Assembly: GCA_041584475.1 (NCBI GenBank)
Contig: JBFHDX010000135.1
Span: forward strand, 1-9,341
Length of the DNA stretch: 9,341 nucleotides
Source: JBFHDX01 sp041584475
GTDB taxonomy: Bacteria; Pseudomonadota; Alphaproteobacteria; UBA8366; JADFVY01
Direction of reading: 5' to 3'
Positions 1-6,552 of the stretch are shown here, piece after piece. The translations under genes were made by a program, and so were the position numbers. Position 1 is the stretch's first letter, and every line of letters begins with the position of its first letter. The notes under the pieces are model-generated. The model was not told the DNA's origin and searched no databases. It saw nothing but the letters and a program-made list of their open reading frames with translations.

Positions 1-22
1 CCGCCGCACCCCGAAGGATCGT

Positions 23-943
23 ATGACGACCATCAGCAGCCGCGATCCGCATGCCGAGCAGAATCTGCTCGCCTATGCCCTGCTGACGTTCACCACGCTG
101 TGCTGGGGGTTCAATGCGATCTTCGGACGACTCGCCGTCGGTGAGATCTCGCCGATGATGCTGGTCGCCTGCCGCTGGCTCGGCTCGCTTCTGCTGCTCC
201 TTGCGATCGCCCACAACAACGTCCGACGCGACTGGCCGATCCTCCGCGCGCGCCTCGGCTTCGTGGCGGCGATGGGCGTGTTCGGCTACACGGTCTTCAA
301 CGGGCTGTTCTACGTCGCAGCGCACTCCACGACCGCGGTCAATATCGGCATCCTGCAGGGCTCGATTCCCGTGTTCGTGCTGCTCGGCGCATTCGTCGCC
401 TACCGGACGCGGGTCGCGTGGGTGCAGGGCGTCGGCGTCGCGGTGACCGTGCTCGGCGTCGTCATCGTCGCCTCCGGCGGCAATTTCGCGCGCCTTGCCG
501 CCCTTGCCCTCAATCAGGGCGACGTCCTGATGGTCGGCGCCTGCCTGCTGTATGCCGGCTACACGGTCGGCCTGCGACGGCGCCCGCAAGTCTCTTCGCT
601 CGGATTGTTCACGGTGATGGCGGCGGCGGCGTTCGCGGTCGCGTTGCCGCTGGTTGCCGCGGAGGCGGCGCTCGGCCGCTTCCAGTGGCCGACGGTGACG
701 GGCTGGACGATCGTCGCGCTGGTCACGCTGTTCCCCTCCGTCCTGGCGCAGATCGCCTTCATCCGGGGCGTCGAGCTGATCGGTCCGGGTCGTGCCGGCG
801 TGTTTGTGAACCTCGTGCCCGTATTCGCCTCGATCCTGGCGGTCCTCGTGCTGGCGGAGCCGTTCGCGCTGTTCCAGGGAATCGCGCTGGTGCTCGTGCT
901 CGGCGGGATCTGGCTGTCGGAGCGGGGAAAGGTGCGGGATTGA
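23..943 (+). CDS. EamA/DMT-superfamily membrane transporter
   Basis: A 306-residue inner-membrane protein of the drug/metabolite transporter superfamily, whose members usually export amino acids, metabolites or drugs; the substrate cannot be read from the sequence. About ten hydrophobic helices are visible, arranged as two EamA repeats. The first begins near residue 17 and contains the typical TLCWGFNAIFGRLA stretch. The second begins near residue 163 (QGDVLMVGACLLYAGYTVGLRRR) and ends with the family-typical LVPVFASILAVLVLAEP segment near residue 260. Length matches the usual 280-310. The ATG at 23 follows AAGGA at 14-18 with a short spacer. The gene ends 89 bases before the next one on the same strand and shows no link to the NQR cluster. 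Family assignment is secure, function is not. Confidence 0.9.
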   Translation: MTTISSRDPHAEQNLLAYALLTFTTLCWGFNAIFGRLAVGEISPMMLVACRWLGSLLLLLAIAHNNVRRDWPILRARLGFVAAMGVFGYTVFNGLFYVAAHSTTAVNIGILQGSIPVFVLLGAFVAYRTRVAWVQGVGVAVTVLGVVIVASGGNFARLAALALNQGDVLMVGACLLYAGYTVGLRRRPQVSSLGLFTVMAAAAFAVALPLVAAEAALGRFQWPTVTGWTIVALVTLFPSVLAQIAFIRGVELIGPGRAGVFVNLVPVFASILAVLVLAEPFALFQGIALVLVLGGIWLSERGKVRD

Positions 944-1032
944 GGCCGGATCGACCGCCAGGCGCCGGCGTTCGTGGCTCGTGAACCGCGGATCGTGGTA
1001 GGATCGCGTCGACGATTCCCGCGGAGTCCGCC

Positions 1033-1296
1033 ATGGCCGACGACACGCATGCGTTGATCCTCGATCTTGTCGAGTGGGTGGCTGCCCGCCCGCGTCCCTA
1101 CGACGAGGTCATGGAGGCCTGGCGTACGTCGTGCCCGCGGCTGACCATCTGGGAAGACGCGATTGACCGGGGTCTGCTGGCCCGCGAGCGACGCGATGGC
1201 GCCGGCACGATCGTCCGCGTGACGACGCGCGGGCGCGCGCTGCTGCGGGCCGAAGGAAGGCTGCGCGACGAAGCGGGAATTCCGCCGGGCCGCTGA
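1033..1296 (+). CDS. small hypothetical protein, probable winged-helix fold
   Basis: An 87-residue soluble protein with no signal peptide or membrane segment. The start ATG follows GGAG at 1022-1025 with a 7-base spacer. The pattern is an N-terminal helix (HALILDLVEWVA), then a conserved-looking block RPYDEVMEAWRTSCPRLTIW, then EDAIDRGLLARE and a beta-hairpin-like IVRVTTRGRALL. The last part resembles the recognition-helix/wing order of winged-helix proteins, with the 'VTxxGRALL' ending seen in many of them. I recall similar short uncharacterised proteins in proteobacteria but can name no tested function. It sits directly upstream of the NQR-like cluster, 142 bases from it, where nqrA would be expected. 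It is far too small to be NqrA (about 450 residues). A transcription-factor role is inference only. Confidence 0.7.
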   Translation: MADDTHALILDLVEWVAARPRPYDEVMEAWRTSCPRLTIWEDAIDRGLLARERRDGAGTIVRVTTRGRALLRAEGRLRDEAGIPPGR

Positions 1297-1298
1297 CG

Positions 1299-1427
1299 AT
1301 GACGGACCGCGCGGCACCGGATCCGAAGGACGCCGGTAAGGCGCATTTCGCCCAGACCCGGTCGGCGGCCCCGGTCTTCTCGGGTGCGACGGCGAAGCAC
1401 GTTGTCAGTGCACGATCCCGACCTTAG
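1299..1427 (+). CDS. possible 42-residue ORF between the small protein and nqrB
   Basis: An ATG two bases after the previous stop opens a frame of 42 codons ending in TAG at 1425-1427, just before the nqrB-like start. The peptide is hydrophilic and basic, without a signal peptide. Near its end it reads VFSGATAKHVV. The SGAT string happens to match the core of the flavinylation motif seen in NqrC and normal NqrB. No good Shine-Dalgarno precedes it (only TGACG), and a frame this short is common by chance in G+C-rich DNA. I list it because it fills most of the 142-base gap ahead of the NQR-like cluster. It may equally be non-coding leader. Confidence 0.2.
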   Translation: MTDRAAPDPKDAGKAHFAQTRSAAPVFSGATAKHVVSARSRP

Positions 1428-1430
1428 GCT
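1402..1430 (+). promoter_or_regulatory. weak candidate sigma70-type promoter for the nqr-like cluster
   Basis: TTGTCA at 1402-1407 and TAGGCT at 1425-1430 are separated by 17 bases, matching the -35 and -10 consensus at five and three positions. A start about 7 bases after the -10 would fall around 1437, immediately before the ATG at 1439, giving a leaderless or nearly leaderless message. This fits the lack of a convincing Shine-Dalgarno before nqrB. It is a weak match and could be chance. Confidence 0.25.
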
Positions 1431-1438
1431 GGCGCGGG

Positions 1439-2233
1439 ATGCGCACATTGACCTTGACCGGACCCGACGGCGATGACCGCTATGCGGTGCTGGCCTTGAG
1501 CCTGCCCCTGATCGTGCGGCTCTACGACGAGGGTATGGAGGCGGCGGTGCAGCGGTTGGTTCTGCTCGCCGTAGCACTCGCCGCAGCCTATTTCTGGGCC
1601 GTCCTGTTCGCGCGGGCGGCGCGGCGTCCGCTCGGCCCCGGCCTGCCCGCCTTCGCGATGGCGTTCACCCTCATGGTGCCGGGGCAGCTTCCCTGGGGCC
1701 CGGCGGTGCTGGCGCTCAGCTTCGGCGCCGTGTTCGGGCGTGAGATCTTCGGCGGCAGGGCGATCCTGCCGCCGGCGCTGGCCGGTCTCGCCTTCGCGGT
1801 GTTCTCGTTCCCCGCTGGCGGCTTCGAGTTGCGCGGGATCCTCGCGCAGCCCCTCGACTATCTGTTCGCACTGTCGTGCCTGCCCGGCGCGGTGATCCTC
1901 GCCGTGCGCGGCATGCTCGCCTGGCAGGTGGCGCTCGGCGCCGTCGCCGGTGCGTTGGCGATGGCGCTATTGATGGGCGATCCCGCCTGGTGGGAGCATC
2001 CGGTGCTCGGCGCGTTCGCCGTCGGCGTCCTGTTCCTCGCGGCGGCGCCCGAGGGCGCGGTCGCGGGCGGCACCGCGCGTTGGGTGCAGGGCCTGCTCGT
2101 CGGCGCGCTGATCGTCGCCATCCGCCTTGCCAACCCGGACCAGCCCGACGGCGTGGTGTTCGCGGCGCTGCTCGGCGGGCTGTTCGCACCGCTGATCGAC
2201 CGGGCCCTTGCCTGGAGGCCGAGCCATGGCTAG
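1439..2233 (+). CDS. nqrB: shortened NqrB/RnfD-like membrane subunit lacking the FMN-binding segment
   Basis: A 264-residue integral membrane protein. About ten hydrophobic helices match the NqrB/RnfD core. The segment FGREIFGG (residues 99-106, with the membrane glutamate E102) corresponds to the 'GKEVFGG' region of NqrB, and the C-terminal AIRLANPDQPDGVVFAALLG and APLID match the family end. NqrB is normally about 410 residues and RnfD about 350. Here the long loop after residue 125 (SFP) is reduced to about 12 residues before the next helix at about 139. That loop normally carries the S/T-G-A-T threonine that binds FMN covalently, and no such motif occurs anywhere in the protein. The usual TDPV motif reads AAPEG (residues 202-206). 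The frame is uninterrupted, so this is not a simple frameshift. The ATG at 1439 is the first usable start after an in-frame stop at 1337, with a weak ribosome site. The stop overlaps nqrC by 8 bases. Membership is clear, but canonical function is doubtful. Confidence 0.8.
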   Translation: MRTLTLTGPDGDDRYAVLALSLPLIVRLYDEGMEAAVQRLVLLAVALAAAYFWAVLFARAARRPLGPGLPAFAMAFTLMVPGQLPWGPAVLALSFGAVFGREIFGGRAILPPALAGLAFAVFSFPAGGFELRGILAQPLDYLFALSCLPGAVILAVRGMLAWQVALGAVAGALAMALLMGDPAWWEHPVLGAFAVGVLFLAAAPEGAVAGGTARWVQGLLVGALIVAIRLANPDQPDGVVFAALLGGLFAPLIDRALAWRPSHG

Positions 2234-2966
2234 CGCGAACCCGCTCGCCTGGTGGCGCGGTTTTCTCGCCCTGCCGAACCACAGCCGGACGAAGACCGTC
2301 GGCGTCGCGTTCCTCGTCGCCCTCACCTGCTCGCTGGTCGTCTCGGTCACCGCCGTGACGCTGAAGCCGCTGCAGGACGCCAATCGTCTGGCCGACCGCG
2401 CGGCGCGCATGACCGGGATGCTGGCGGTGCTTGGCGGCGGTGTGCCGCAGGCGCATCTTGTCGAGCTTGCCAGCGGCAGCTACGTCGACCGCGACCCCGG
2501 CACGCGCAGCGAGTTGTCCGCCGGCCGCGACGTTGCCGGGCTCGGAAGCCGCGAGGACGTCGCGACCGTCTTCGAGCTGCGCGACGACGGCGCCTTGCGG
2601 ATTGTCGTGCTACCGGTGCGTGGCAGCGGCTACCAGTCGACGCTCAAGGGCTATCTCGCCCTGCGGGCGGACCTGAACACGATCGCGGCGCTGACCTTCT
2701 ACGAGCAGGACGAGACGCCCGGCATGGGCGCGCGCATCGAGGAGGGTGCCTGGCAGGCGCTGTGGCCAGGCAAGCGGGTGGCTGACGCCGACGGCGTGAT
2801 CCGCATCGAGGTCGTCAAAGGCGCCGGTGCCGGCGTGCACGAGGTCGATGGTATCTCCGGCGCGACGCGGACGAGCAACGGCGTCACCAACCTGCTCCGC
2901 TTCTGGCTCGGGCCCGACGGCTACGGGCCGTACCTCGAGCGGCTGCGCAGGGAGGCCGGCGGGTGA
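2226..2966 (+). CDS. nqrC: NqrC, FMN-carrying subunit of an NQR-type complex
   Basis: A 246-residue protein with one N-terminal membrane helix (about residues 25-45) and a periplasmic FMN_bind domain. The motif DGISGATRTS places the FMN-accepting threonine at residue 214, as in Vibrio NqrC (Thr225). The family segment ETPGMGARIE lies upstream of it. In NQR the FMN takes electrons from the NqrD/NqrE iron-sulfur centre and passes them to NqrB. I chose the ATG at 2226 over the earlier GTG at 2208 because GGAGG lies at 2214-2218 with a 7-base spacer. Length is close to the family norm of about 255. The gene overlaps nqrB by 8 bases and nqrD by 4 bases (GTGA), which suggests translational coupling. 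It appears fully functional, unlike the neighbouring NqrB-like gene. Confidence 0.93.
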   Translation: MASANPLAWWRGFLALPNHSRTKTVGVAFLVALTCSLVVSVTAVTLKPLQDANRLADRAARMTGMLAVLGGGVPQAHLVELASGSYVDRDPGTRSELSAGRDVAGLGSREDVATVFELRDDGALRIVVLPVRGSGYQSTLKGYLALRADLNTIAALTFYEQDETPGMGARIEEGAWQALWPGKRVADADGVIRIEVVKGAGAGVHEVDGISGATRTSNGVTNLLRFWLGPDGYGPYLERLRREAGG

Positions 2967-3613
2967 GCGACCGCACACGCACCCTGATCGACCCAATCGT
3001 AGCGGGCAACCCGGTGACGCTGCAGGTGCTCGGCATCTGCTCGGCGCTCGCGGTGACGACCTCGCTCGCCACCGCCCTCGTCATGTGCGCGGCGCTGATC
3101 TTCGTGCTGACGCTCTCGAACGGGATCATCAGCCTGATCCGCAATCACGTCCCGCGTTCGATCCGGCTGATCGTGCAGATCACCATCATCGCCTCGCTGG
3201 TGATCGTCGTCGACCAGATGCTGCAGGCCTACATGTTCGCGATGAGCAAGCGGCTCAGCGTCTTCGTCGGTCTCATCGTCACCAACTGCATCGTGCTCGG
3301 CCGTGCCGAGGGCTTCGCCATGAAGAACCCGCCGGGGGCGAGCCTCCTGGACGGTCTCGGCAACGGCCTCGGCTATTCGCTGATCCTGGTCGTCATCGGC
3401 AGCGTGCGCGAGCTTCTCGGCGCCGGCACGCTGCTGGGGATGACCGTGCTGCCGGTCACGGCCGACGGTGGCTGGTTCACGCCGCTCGGCCTGATGGCGC
3501 TGCCGCCGAGCGCCTTCTTCCTGCTCGGTCTGCTGGTCTGGGTCATCCGAACGATACGGCCCGAGCAGTCCGACCCGGCACCCGAGGCGCAGCGCGGCGA
3601 GGTGCCGCGATGA
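2963..3613 (+). CDS. nqrD: NqrD, membrane subunit of an NQR-type complex
   Basis: A 216-residue polytopic protein with about six helices, homologous to NqrD/RnfE. Cys26 (LGICSALAVTT) and Cys109 (VTNCIVLGRAEGFAMK) correspond to the two cysteines that, with two from NqrE, hold the membrane-embedded 2Fe-2S centre in NQR. The GRAEGFAMKNPP block is highly typical of the family. An acidic residue inside the membrane region (Asp84) is present, as expected of the ion-transporting family. The start is GTG at 2963, overlapping the nqrC stop, with GGAGG at 2951-2955 seven bases upstream. The gene overlaps nqrE as ATGA at 3610-3613. The last 20 or so residues form a hydrophilic Pro/Glu/Arg-rich tail. Confidence 0.93.
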   Translation: MSDRTRTLIDPIVAGNPVTLQVLGICSALAVTTSLATALVMCAALIFVLTLSNGIISLIRNHVPRSIRLIVQITIIASLVIVVDQMLQAYMFAMSKRLSVFVGLIVTNCIVLGRAEGFAMKNPPGASLLDGLGNGLGYSLILVVIGSVRELLGAGTLLGMTVLPVTADGGWFTPLGLMALPPSAFFLLGLLVWVIRTIRPEQSDPAPEAQRGEVPR

Positions 3614-4212
3614 CGGACCTGCTGCTGCGATCCATCTTCACCGACAATCTGGCGCTCGCCTATTTCCTCGGGATGTGCACCTTTCTTGCCGTATCGCGCC
3701 ATCTCGAGACCGCCTTCGGGCTCGGCCTCGCGATGATCGTCGTCGAGACGATCACGGTGCCGATCAACAATTTGCTGTTCGCGTGGCTGCTCGGGCCGGG
3801 GGCGCTCGCCTGGACCGGGCTCGGCGACGTCGATCTGAGCTTCCTCGTGCTGATTGCCTCGATCGGCGTCATCGCGGCGACGGTGCAGATCCTCGAAATG
3901 ATCCTCGATCGCTACTTTCCCCGACTGTACCGCGCGCTCGGCATCTTCCTGCCGCTGATCACGGTCAACTGCGCGATTCTCGGTGCCAGCCTGTTCATGG
4001 TCGAGCGACGCTACACGTTCGCCGAGAGCGTCACCTACGGGTTCGGGTCCGGCGTCGGCTGGGCGCTGGCGATCTGGGCGCTGGCTGCGTTGCGCGAGCG
4101 GGTCGACGAGCGGCACGTGCCGGCGGGCCTGCGCGGTCTCGGGCTCGCCTTCATGCTGACCGGCTTCATGTCGATGGGCTTCGCGGCATTCGGCGGGCTG
4201 GACTTCGGATGA
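3610..4212 (+). CDS. nqrE: NqrE, membrane subunit of an NQR-type complex
   Basis: A 200-residue polytopic protein homologous to NqrE/RnfA, with about six helices. Cys23 (LGMCTFLAVS) and Cys121 (PLITVNCAILGAS) are the partners of the NqrD cysteines for the shared 2Fe-2S cluster. The strongly conserved stretch VQILEMILDRYFPRLYRALG precedes the second cysteine. NqrD and NqrE are inverted homologues that form the electron and ion path at the centre of the complex. The start ATG at 3610 overlaps the nqrD stop and has GAGGT at 3599-3603 upstream. Length equals the family norm (about 198). The same frame is open back to 2827, but that upstream part is the shadow of nqrC and nqrD. Confidence 0.93.
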   Translation: MTDLLLRSIFTDNLALAYFLGMCTFLAVSRHLETAFGLGLAMIVVETITVPINNLLFAWLLGPGALAWTGLGDVDLSFLVLIASIGVIAATVQILEMILDRYFPRLYRALGIFLPLITVNCAILGASLFMVERRYTFAESVTYGFGSGVGWALAIWALAALRERVDERHVPAGLRGLGLAFMLTGFMSMGFAAFGGLDFG

Positions 4213-4219
4213 GCCGGCG

Positions 4220-5437
4220 ATGACGGAGATCCTCCTCGGCAGCTCGGTGTTCACGGGCCTGATCATGGCGCTAGCCTTCATCGTGCTGGGCGCGAGGGCG
4301 ATCCTGATGCCGCGCGGGCTCGCACGCATTACGGTGAACGGCGAGCGCGTGCTCGACGCCGACCTCGGCGAGAAGCTGCTCGGCGTGCTCGAGCATGGCG
4401 GCGTGCGACTGCCGACGAGCTGCGGCGGCGCCGGCACCTGCGGTCTGTGCCGCGTGACGGTCAGCGGTGCCGGCGACGTACTGCCCACCGAACGGGCGAC
4501 GCTGGGCGAGGAGGACATCGCGCACGGCGTACGTCTTGCCTGCCAGGTCGTTGTCCGCACCGATCTTGCCGTCACCGTGGCGCCGGAGCTGCTCGCCGCG
4601 GAGACCTGGTCGTGCGTGGTCAGCGGGACGCGCACCGTCGCGCCGCTGATCAAGGAGATCGTGCTCGCCATGCCGGAGGGGCAGGGGCGCAGCTTCCGCG
4701 CCGGATCCTACGTTCAGATCACGGCGCCGGCGTTTTCACTTTCGTTTGCCGATATCGCCGTCGACCCGGCGCACGAGGCGGCCTGGACGCGCCTCGGCCT
4801 GCGTACGCTGGCGGCGCGCTCCAGGTCTCCGGTCGCGCGGGCCTATTCGCTCGCCAACCATCCCGGCGAGACCGACGCGCTGCTGCTGAACATCCGACTC
4901 GCCCTGCCGCCCGCCAGCAAGCCGGACGCGCCGCCGGGCATCGTCTCCTCGTATCTGTTCGGGCTTAGCGAAGGCGACAGCGTGACGGTATCGGGGCCGT
5001 TCGGCGACTTCTTCGTCATGGATACCGACCGCGAGATCCTGTTGATCGGCGGCGGCGTCGGCATGGCGCCGCTGCGCGCCCATGCTTTCGACCAGCTCGA
5101 ATTCCGCAAGACCGCGCGCAAGATCAGCTTCTGGTATGGGGCGCGGGCTCGGATCGATCTCTACTACGCGGACGACATGGAACGGCTCGCGCGGGAGCAC
5201 GACAATTTCTCCTGGCATGTCGCTCTGTCCGATCCCGCGCCGGATGACGCCTGGCAGGGCGAGACCGGGTTCATCCACGACGTCGTCTACCGCAATCACC
5301 TGAAATCGCACCCGGACCCGACGGCGTGCGAGTATTATCTGTGCGGGCCGCCGCTGATGATCGAGGCGGTGCAGGCCATGTTGCACCGGCTGCAGGTACC
5401 GCGTGACAACATACGCTTTGACGATTTCGGAGGCTGA
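4220..5437 (+). CDS. nqrF: NqrF, NADH-oxidising flavoprotein subunit
   Basis: A 405-residue protein, the electron-entry subunit of NQR (family about 408), which oxidises NADH at the cytoplasmic face. Domains in order are an N-terminal membrane helix (about residues 10-30), a plant-type 2Fe-2S ferredoxin domain with Cys68, Cys74, Cys77 and Cys108 (motif LPTSCGGAGTCGLCRV), and a ferredoxin-NAD+ reductase module. That module has RAYS at 207-210 for FAD, GGGVGMAP at 277-284 and CGPPLM at 375-380 for NADH, and the family C-terminus FDDFGG. NqrF is the subunit that separates NQR from RNF, which uses ferredoxin through RnfB/RnfC, so the cluster is of the NQR type. It lies 7 bases after nqrE and 3 bases before apbE. 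All expected cofactor residues are present. Confidence 0.95.
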   Translation: MTEILLGSSVFTGLIMALAFIVLGARAILMPRGLARITVNGERVLDADLGEKLLGVLEHGGVRLPTSCGGAGTCGLCRVTVSGAGDVLPTERATLGEEDIAHGVRLACQVVVRTDLAVTVAPELLAAETWSCVVSGTRTVAPLIKEIVLAMPEGQGRSFRAGSYVQITAPAFSLSFADIAVDPAHEAAWTRLGLRTLAARSRSPVARAYSLANHPGETDALLLNIRLALPPASKPDAPPGIVSSYLFGLSEGDSVTVSGPFGDFFVMDTDREILLIGGGVGMAPLRAHAFDQLEFRKTARKISFWYGARARIDLYYADDMERLAREHDNFSWHVALSDPAPDDAWQGETGFIHDVVYRNHLKSHPDPTACEYYLCGPPLMIEAVQAMLHRLQVPRDNIRFDDFGG

Positions 5438-5440
5438 ACG

Positions 5441-6400
5441 GTGCTGACGCGAAGGCGCCTCATGCGAATGGCCGGCGGTGTGGCACTCCTGCAGCTCGTC
5501 CCCGCCCGGGTGCGCGCGGCGCGGGTGCGCGTCCTCAACGGCCCCGCATTCGGCTCGGCCTGGCGGCTTGTCCTGCCCGACACCGGCGCGGCCGCGCTTG
5601 CGCGGACGCGGCTGGAGTCCGTCGTCGCCCGTATCGATGCCCGCATGTCGCCGTTCCGCGACGATTCCGAGCTGGCCCGATTCAACGATACGGGCTCAGC
5701 CAGCATGTCGCCCGAGACCGCCTTCGTCGTCCGCGAATCGCTCGTGCTCGCGCGCGACAGCGGGGGCGCGTTCGATCCGACGGCGGCGCCGCTTGCCCGG
5801 CGCTACGGGTTCGGACCGCCTGCCCTGTCGCCGAAGCGTCCCGCCGCTCGCTATGGCGACGTAAGGATTCGCGGCACTGTCGTGGAGTCGGCGTGCCCGG
5901 GGTTGAGCCTCGATCTCTGCGGCATTGCCAAGGGCTACGCGCTCGACGAGATCGTGCGCTCGCTCGACGGCCTGGATTTCCTCGTCGAGCTCGGCGGCGA
6001 GGTCGCGGCGCGCGGCCGCCACCCGTCGGGGCGGCGCTGGCGGGTCGGGATCGAGCGGCCGGGATCAAACGCATTTCAGCGCATCGTGGAGCTCGACGGA
6101 CGCGCCCTCGCGACCACCGGCGACGCCGTCCAGAGCTACATACTGGGCAACCGTCGCTACGGCCACGTCGTCGACCCGCGAAGCGGTGCCCCGCTTGACG
6201 GTGGCGTCGCCTCGGTCAGCGTGCTGGCCGCATCGGGAGTTGCGGCGGACGGCCTGGCGACGGCGGCGATGGTACTCGGCCCCGAGGACGCGCGCCCGCT
6301 GCTGCAGGCCCGGGGCGCGAGTGCGTTGTTCCTGATGCGCCGGTCCGAGGGCCTCGAGGAGGTCGATGTGAACGGCTTCGTCGCGGGGGGCGATCGATGA
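5441..6400 (+). CDS. apbE: ApbE-family FAD:protein FMN transferase
   Basis: A 319-residue exported flavin transferase that cleaves FAD and attaches FMN to the threonine of S/T-G-A-T motifs on NqrC, NqrB or RnfG/RnfD. Visible motifs are MSPFRDDSELARFND (near 67), DLCGIAKGYALD (158-169), TTGDA (225-229), HVVDPRSG (242-249), and D270 and T274 in AADGLATAAMVLG, the expected Mg2+-binding pair. The N-terminus TRRRLMRMAGG followed by a hydrophobic stretch and VRA-A looks like a twin-arginine signal with no lipobox cysteine. The GTG start follows GGAGG at 5429-5433 by 7 bases. An ATG at 5462 is possible but would break up the twin-arginine motif. The gene sits between nqrF and nqrM, the order known from Vibrio. 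Its visible substrate here is NqrC Thr214. Confidence 0.93.
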   Translation: MLTRRRLMRMAGGVALLQLVPARVRAARVRVLNGPAFGSAWRLVLPDTGAAALARTRLESVVARIDARMSPFRDDSELARFNDTGSASMSPETAFVVRESLVLARDSGGAFDPTAAPLARRYGFGPPALSPKRPAARYGDVRIRGTVVESACPGLSLDLCGIAKGYALDEIVRSLDGLDFLVELGGEVAARGRHPSGRRWRVGIERPGSNAFQRIVELDGRALATTGDAVQSYILGNRRYGHVVDPRSGAPLDGGVASVSVLAASGVAADGLATAAMVLGPEDARPLLQARGASALFLMRRSEGLEEVDVNGFVAGGDR

Positions 6401-6552
6401 CGATGTTCCTGCTCAGCTTCGGGGTGATCGCGCTGGCCATCCTTGGGCTCGCTCTCGGGCTGCTGTTCGGCCGCGGACCGCTCGAGGGCTCGTGCGGCGG
6501 CAATGCCGTCGTCAGGTCGTGCCCGGTATGCCGTAAGGACGCCGAGCGGTGA
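6397..6552 (+). CDS. nqrM: NqrM (DUF539), NQR assembly factor
   Basis: A 51-residue protein with one N-terminal membrane helix (residues 4-24) followed by GSCGG (Cys33) and a C-terminal SCPVC pair (Cys42, Cys45). This is the pattern of NqrM, shown in Vibrio and Klebsiella to be needed for NQR maturation, probably iron delivery to the NqrD/NqrE centre. As I recall, the family has four conserved cysteines and is somewhat longer; here I see three and a short tail. The ATG at 6397 overlaps the apbE stop (ATGA), with a G-rich stretch at 6384-6390 as ribosome site. The stop overlaps the next gene as GTGA. Its position next to apbE is the usual one. Confidence 0.88.
   Translation: MTMFLLSFGVIALAILGLALGLLFGRGPLEGSCGGNAVVRSCPVCRKDAER

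Noticed and set aside
559..1317. Antisense open frame (252 codons) under the EamA transporter and the small protein
   Set aside because: No motifs, shadow composition, and both plus-strand genes have good starts and recognisable patterns.
1357..1376. Direct repeat CCCGGTC at 1357-1363 and 1370-1376 as an operator
   Set aside because: Seven bases of G+C-rich sequence repeated once is not distinguishable from chance here.
1439..2233. nqrB as a frameshifted pseudogene
   Set aside because: The frame is continuous, family-like sequence is found before and after the missing loop, and the gene is tightly coupled to nqrC; a clean internal loss fits better than decay.
2827..4212. A plus-strand frame of 461 codons that would fuse about 261 extra residues to NqrE
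   Set aside because: The extra part overlaps nqrC and nqrD in another frame and is Arg/Pro/Ala-rich; the ATG at 3610 with its ribosome site gives a normal-length NqrE.
3373..4671. Long antisense open frame (432 codons) across nqrD-nqrF
   Set aside because: No recognisable domain, biased Ser/Arg composition and full overlap with well-supported genes; typical of G+C-rich shadows.
1439..6552. An RNF (Rnf) complex instead of an NQR type
   Set aside because: No RnfB or RnfC is present, and NqrF and NqrM, which are NQR-specific, are intact; NqrC and NqrD also match the NQR versions.
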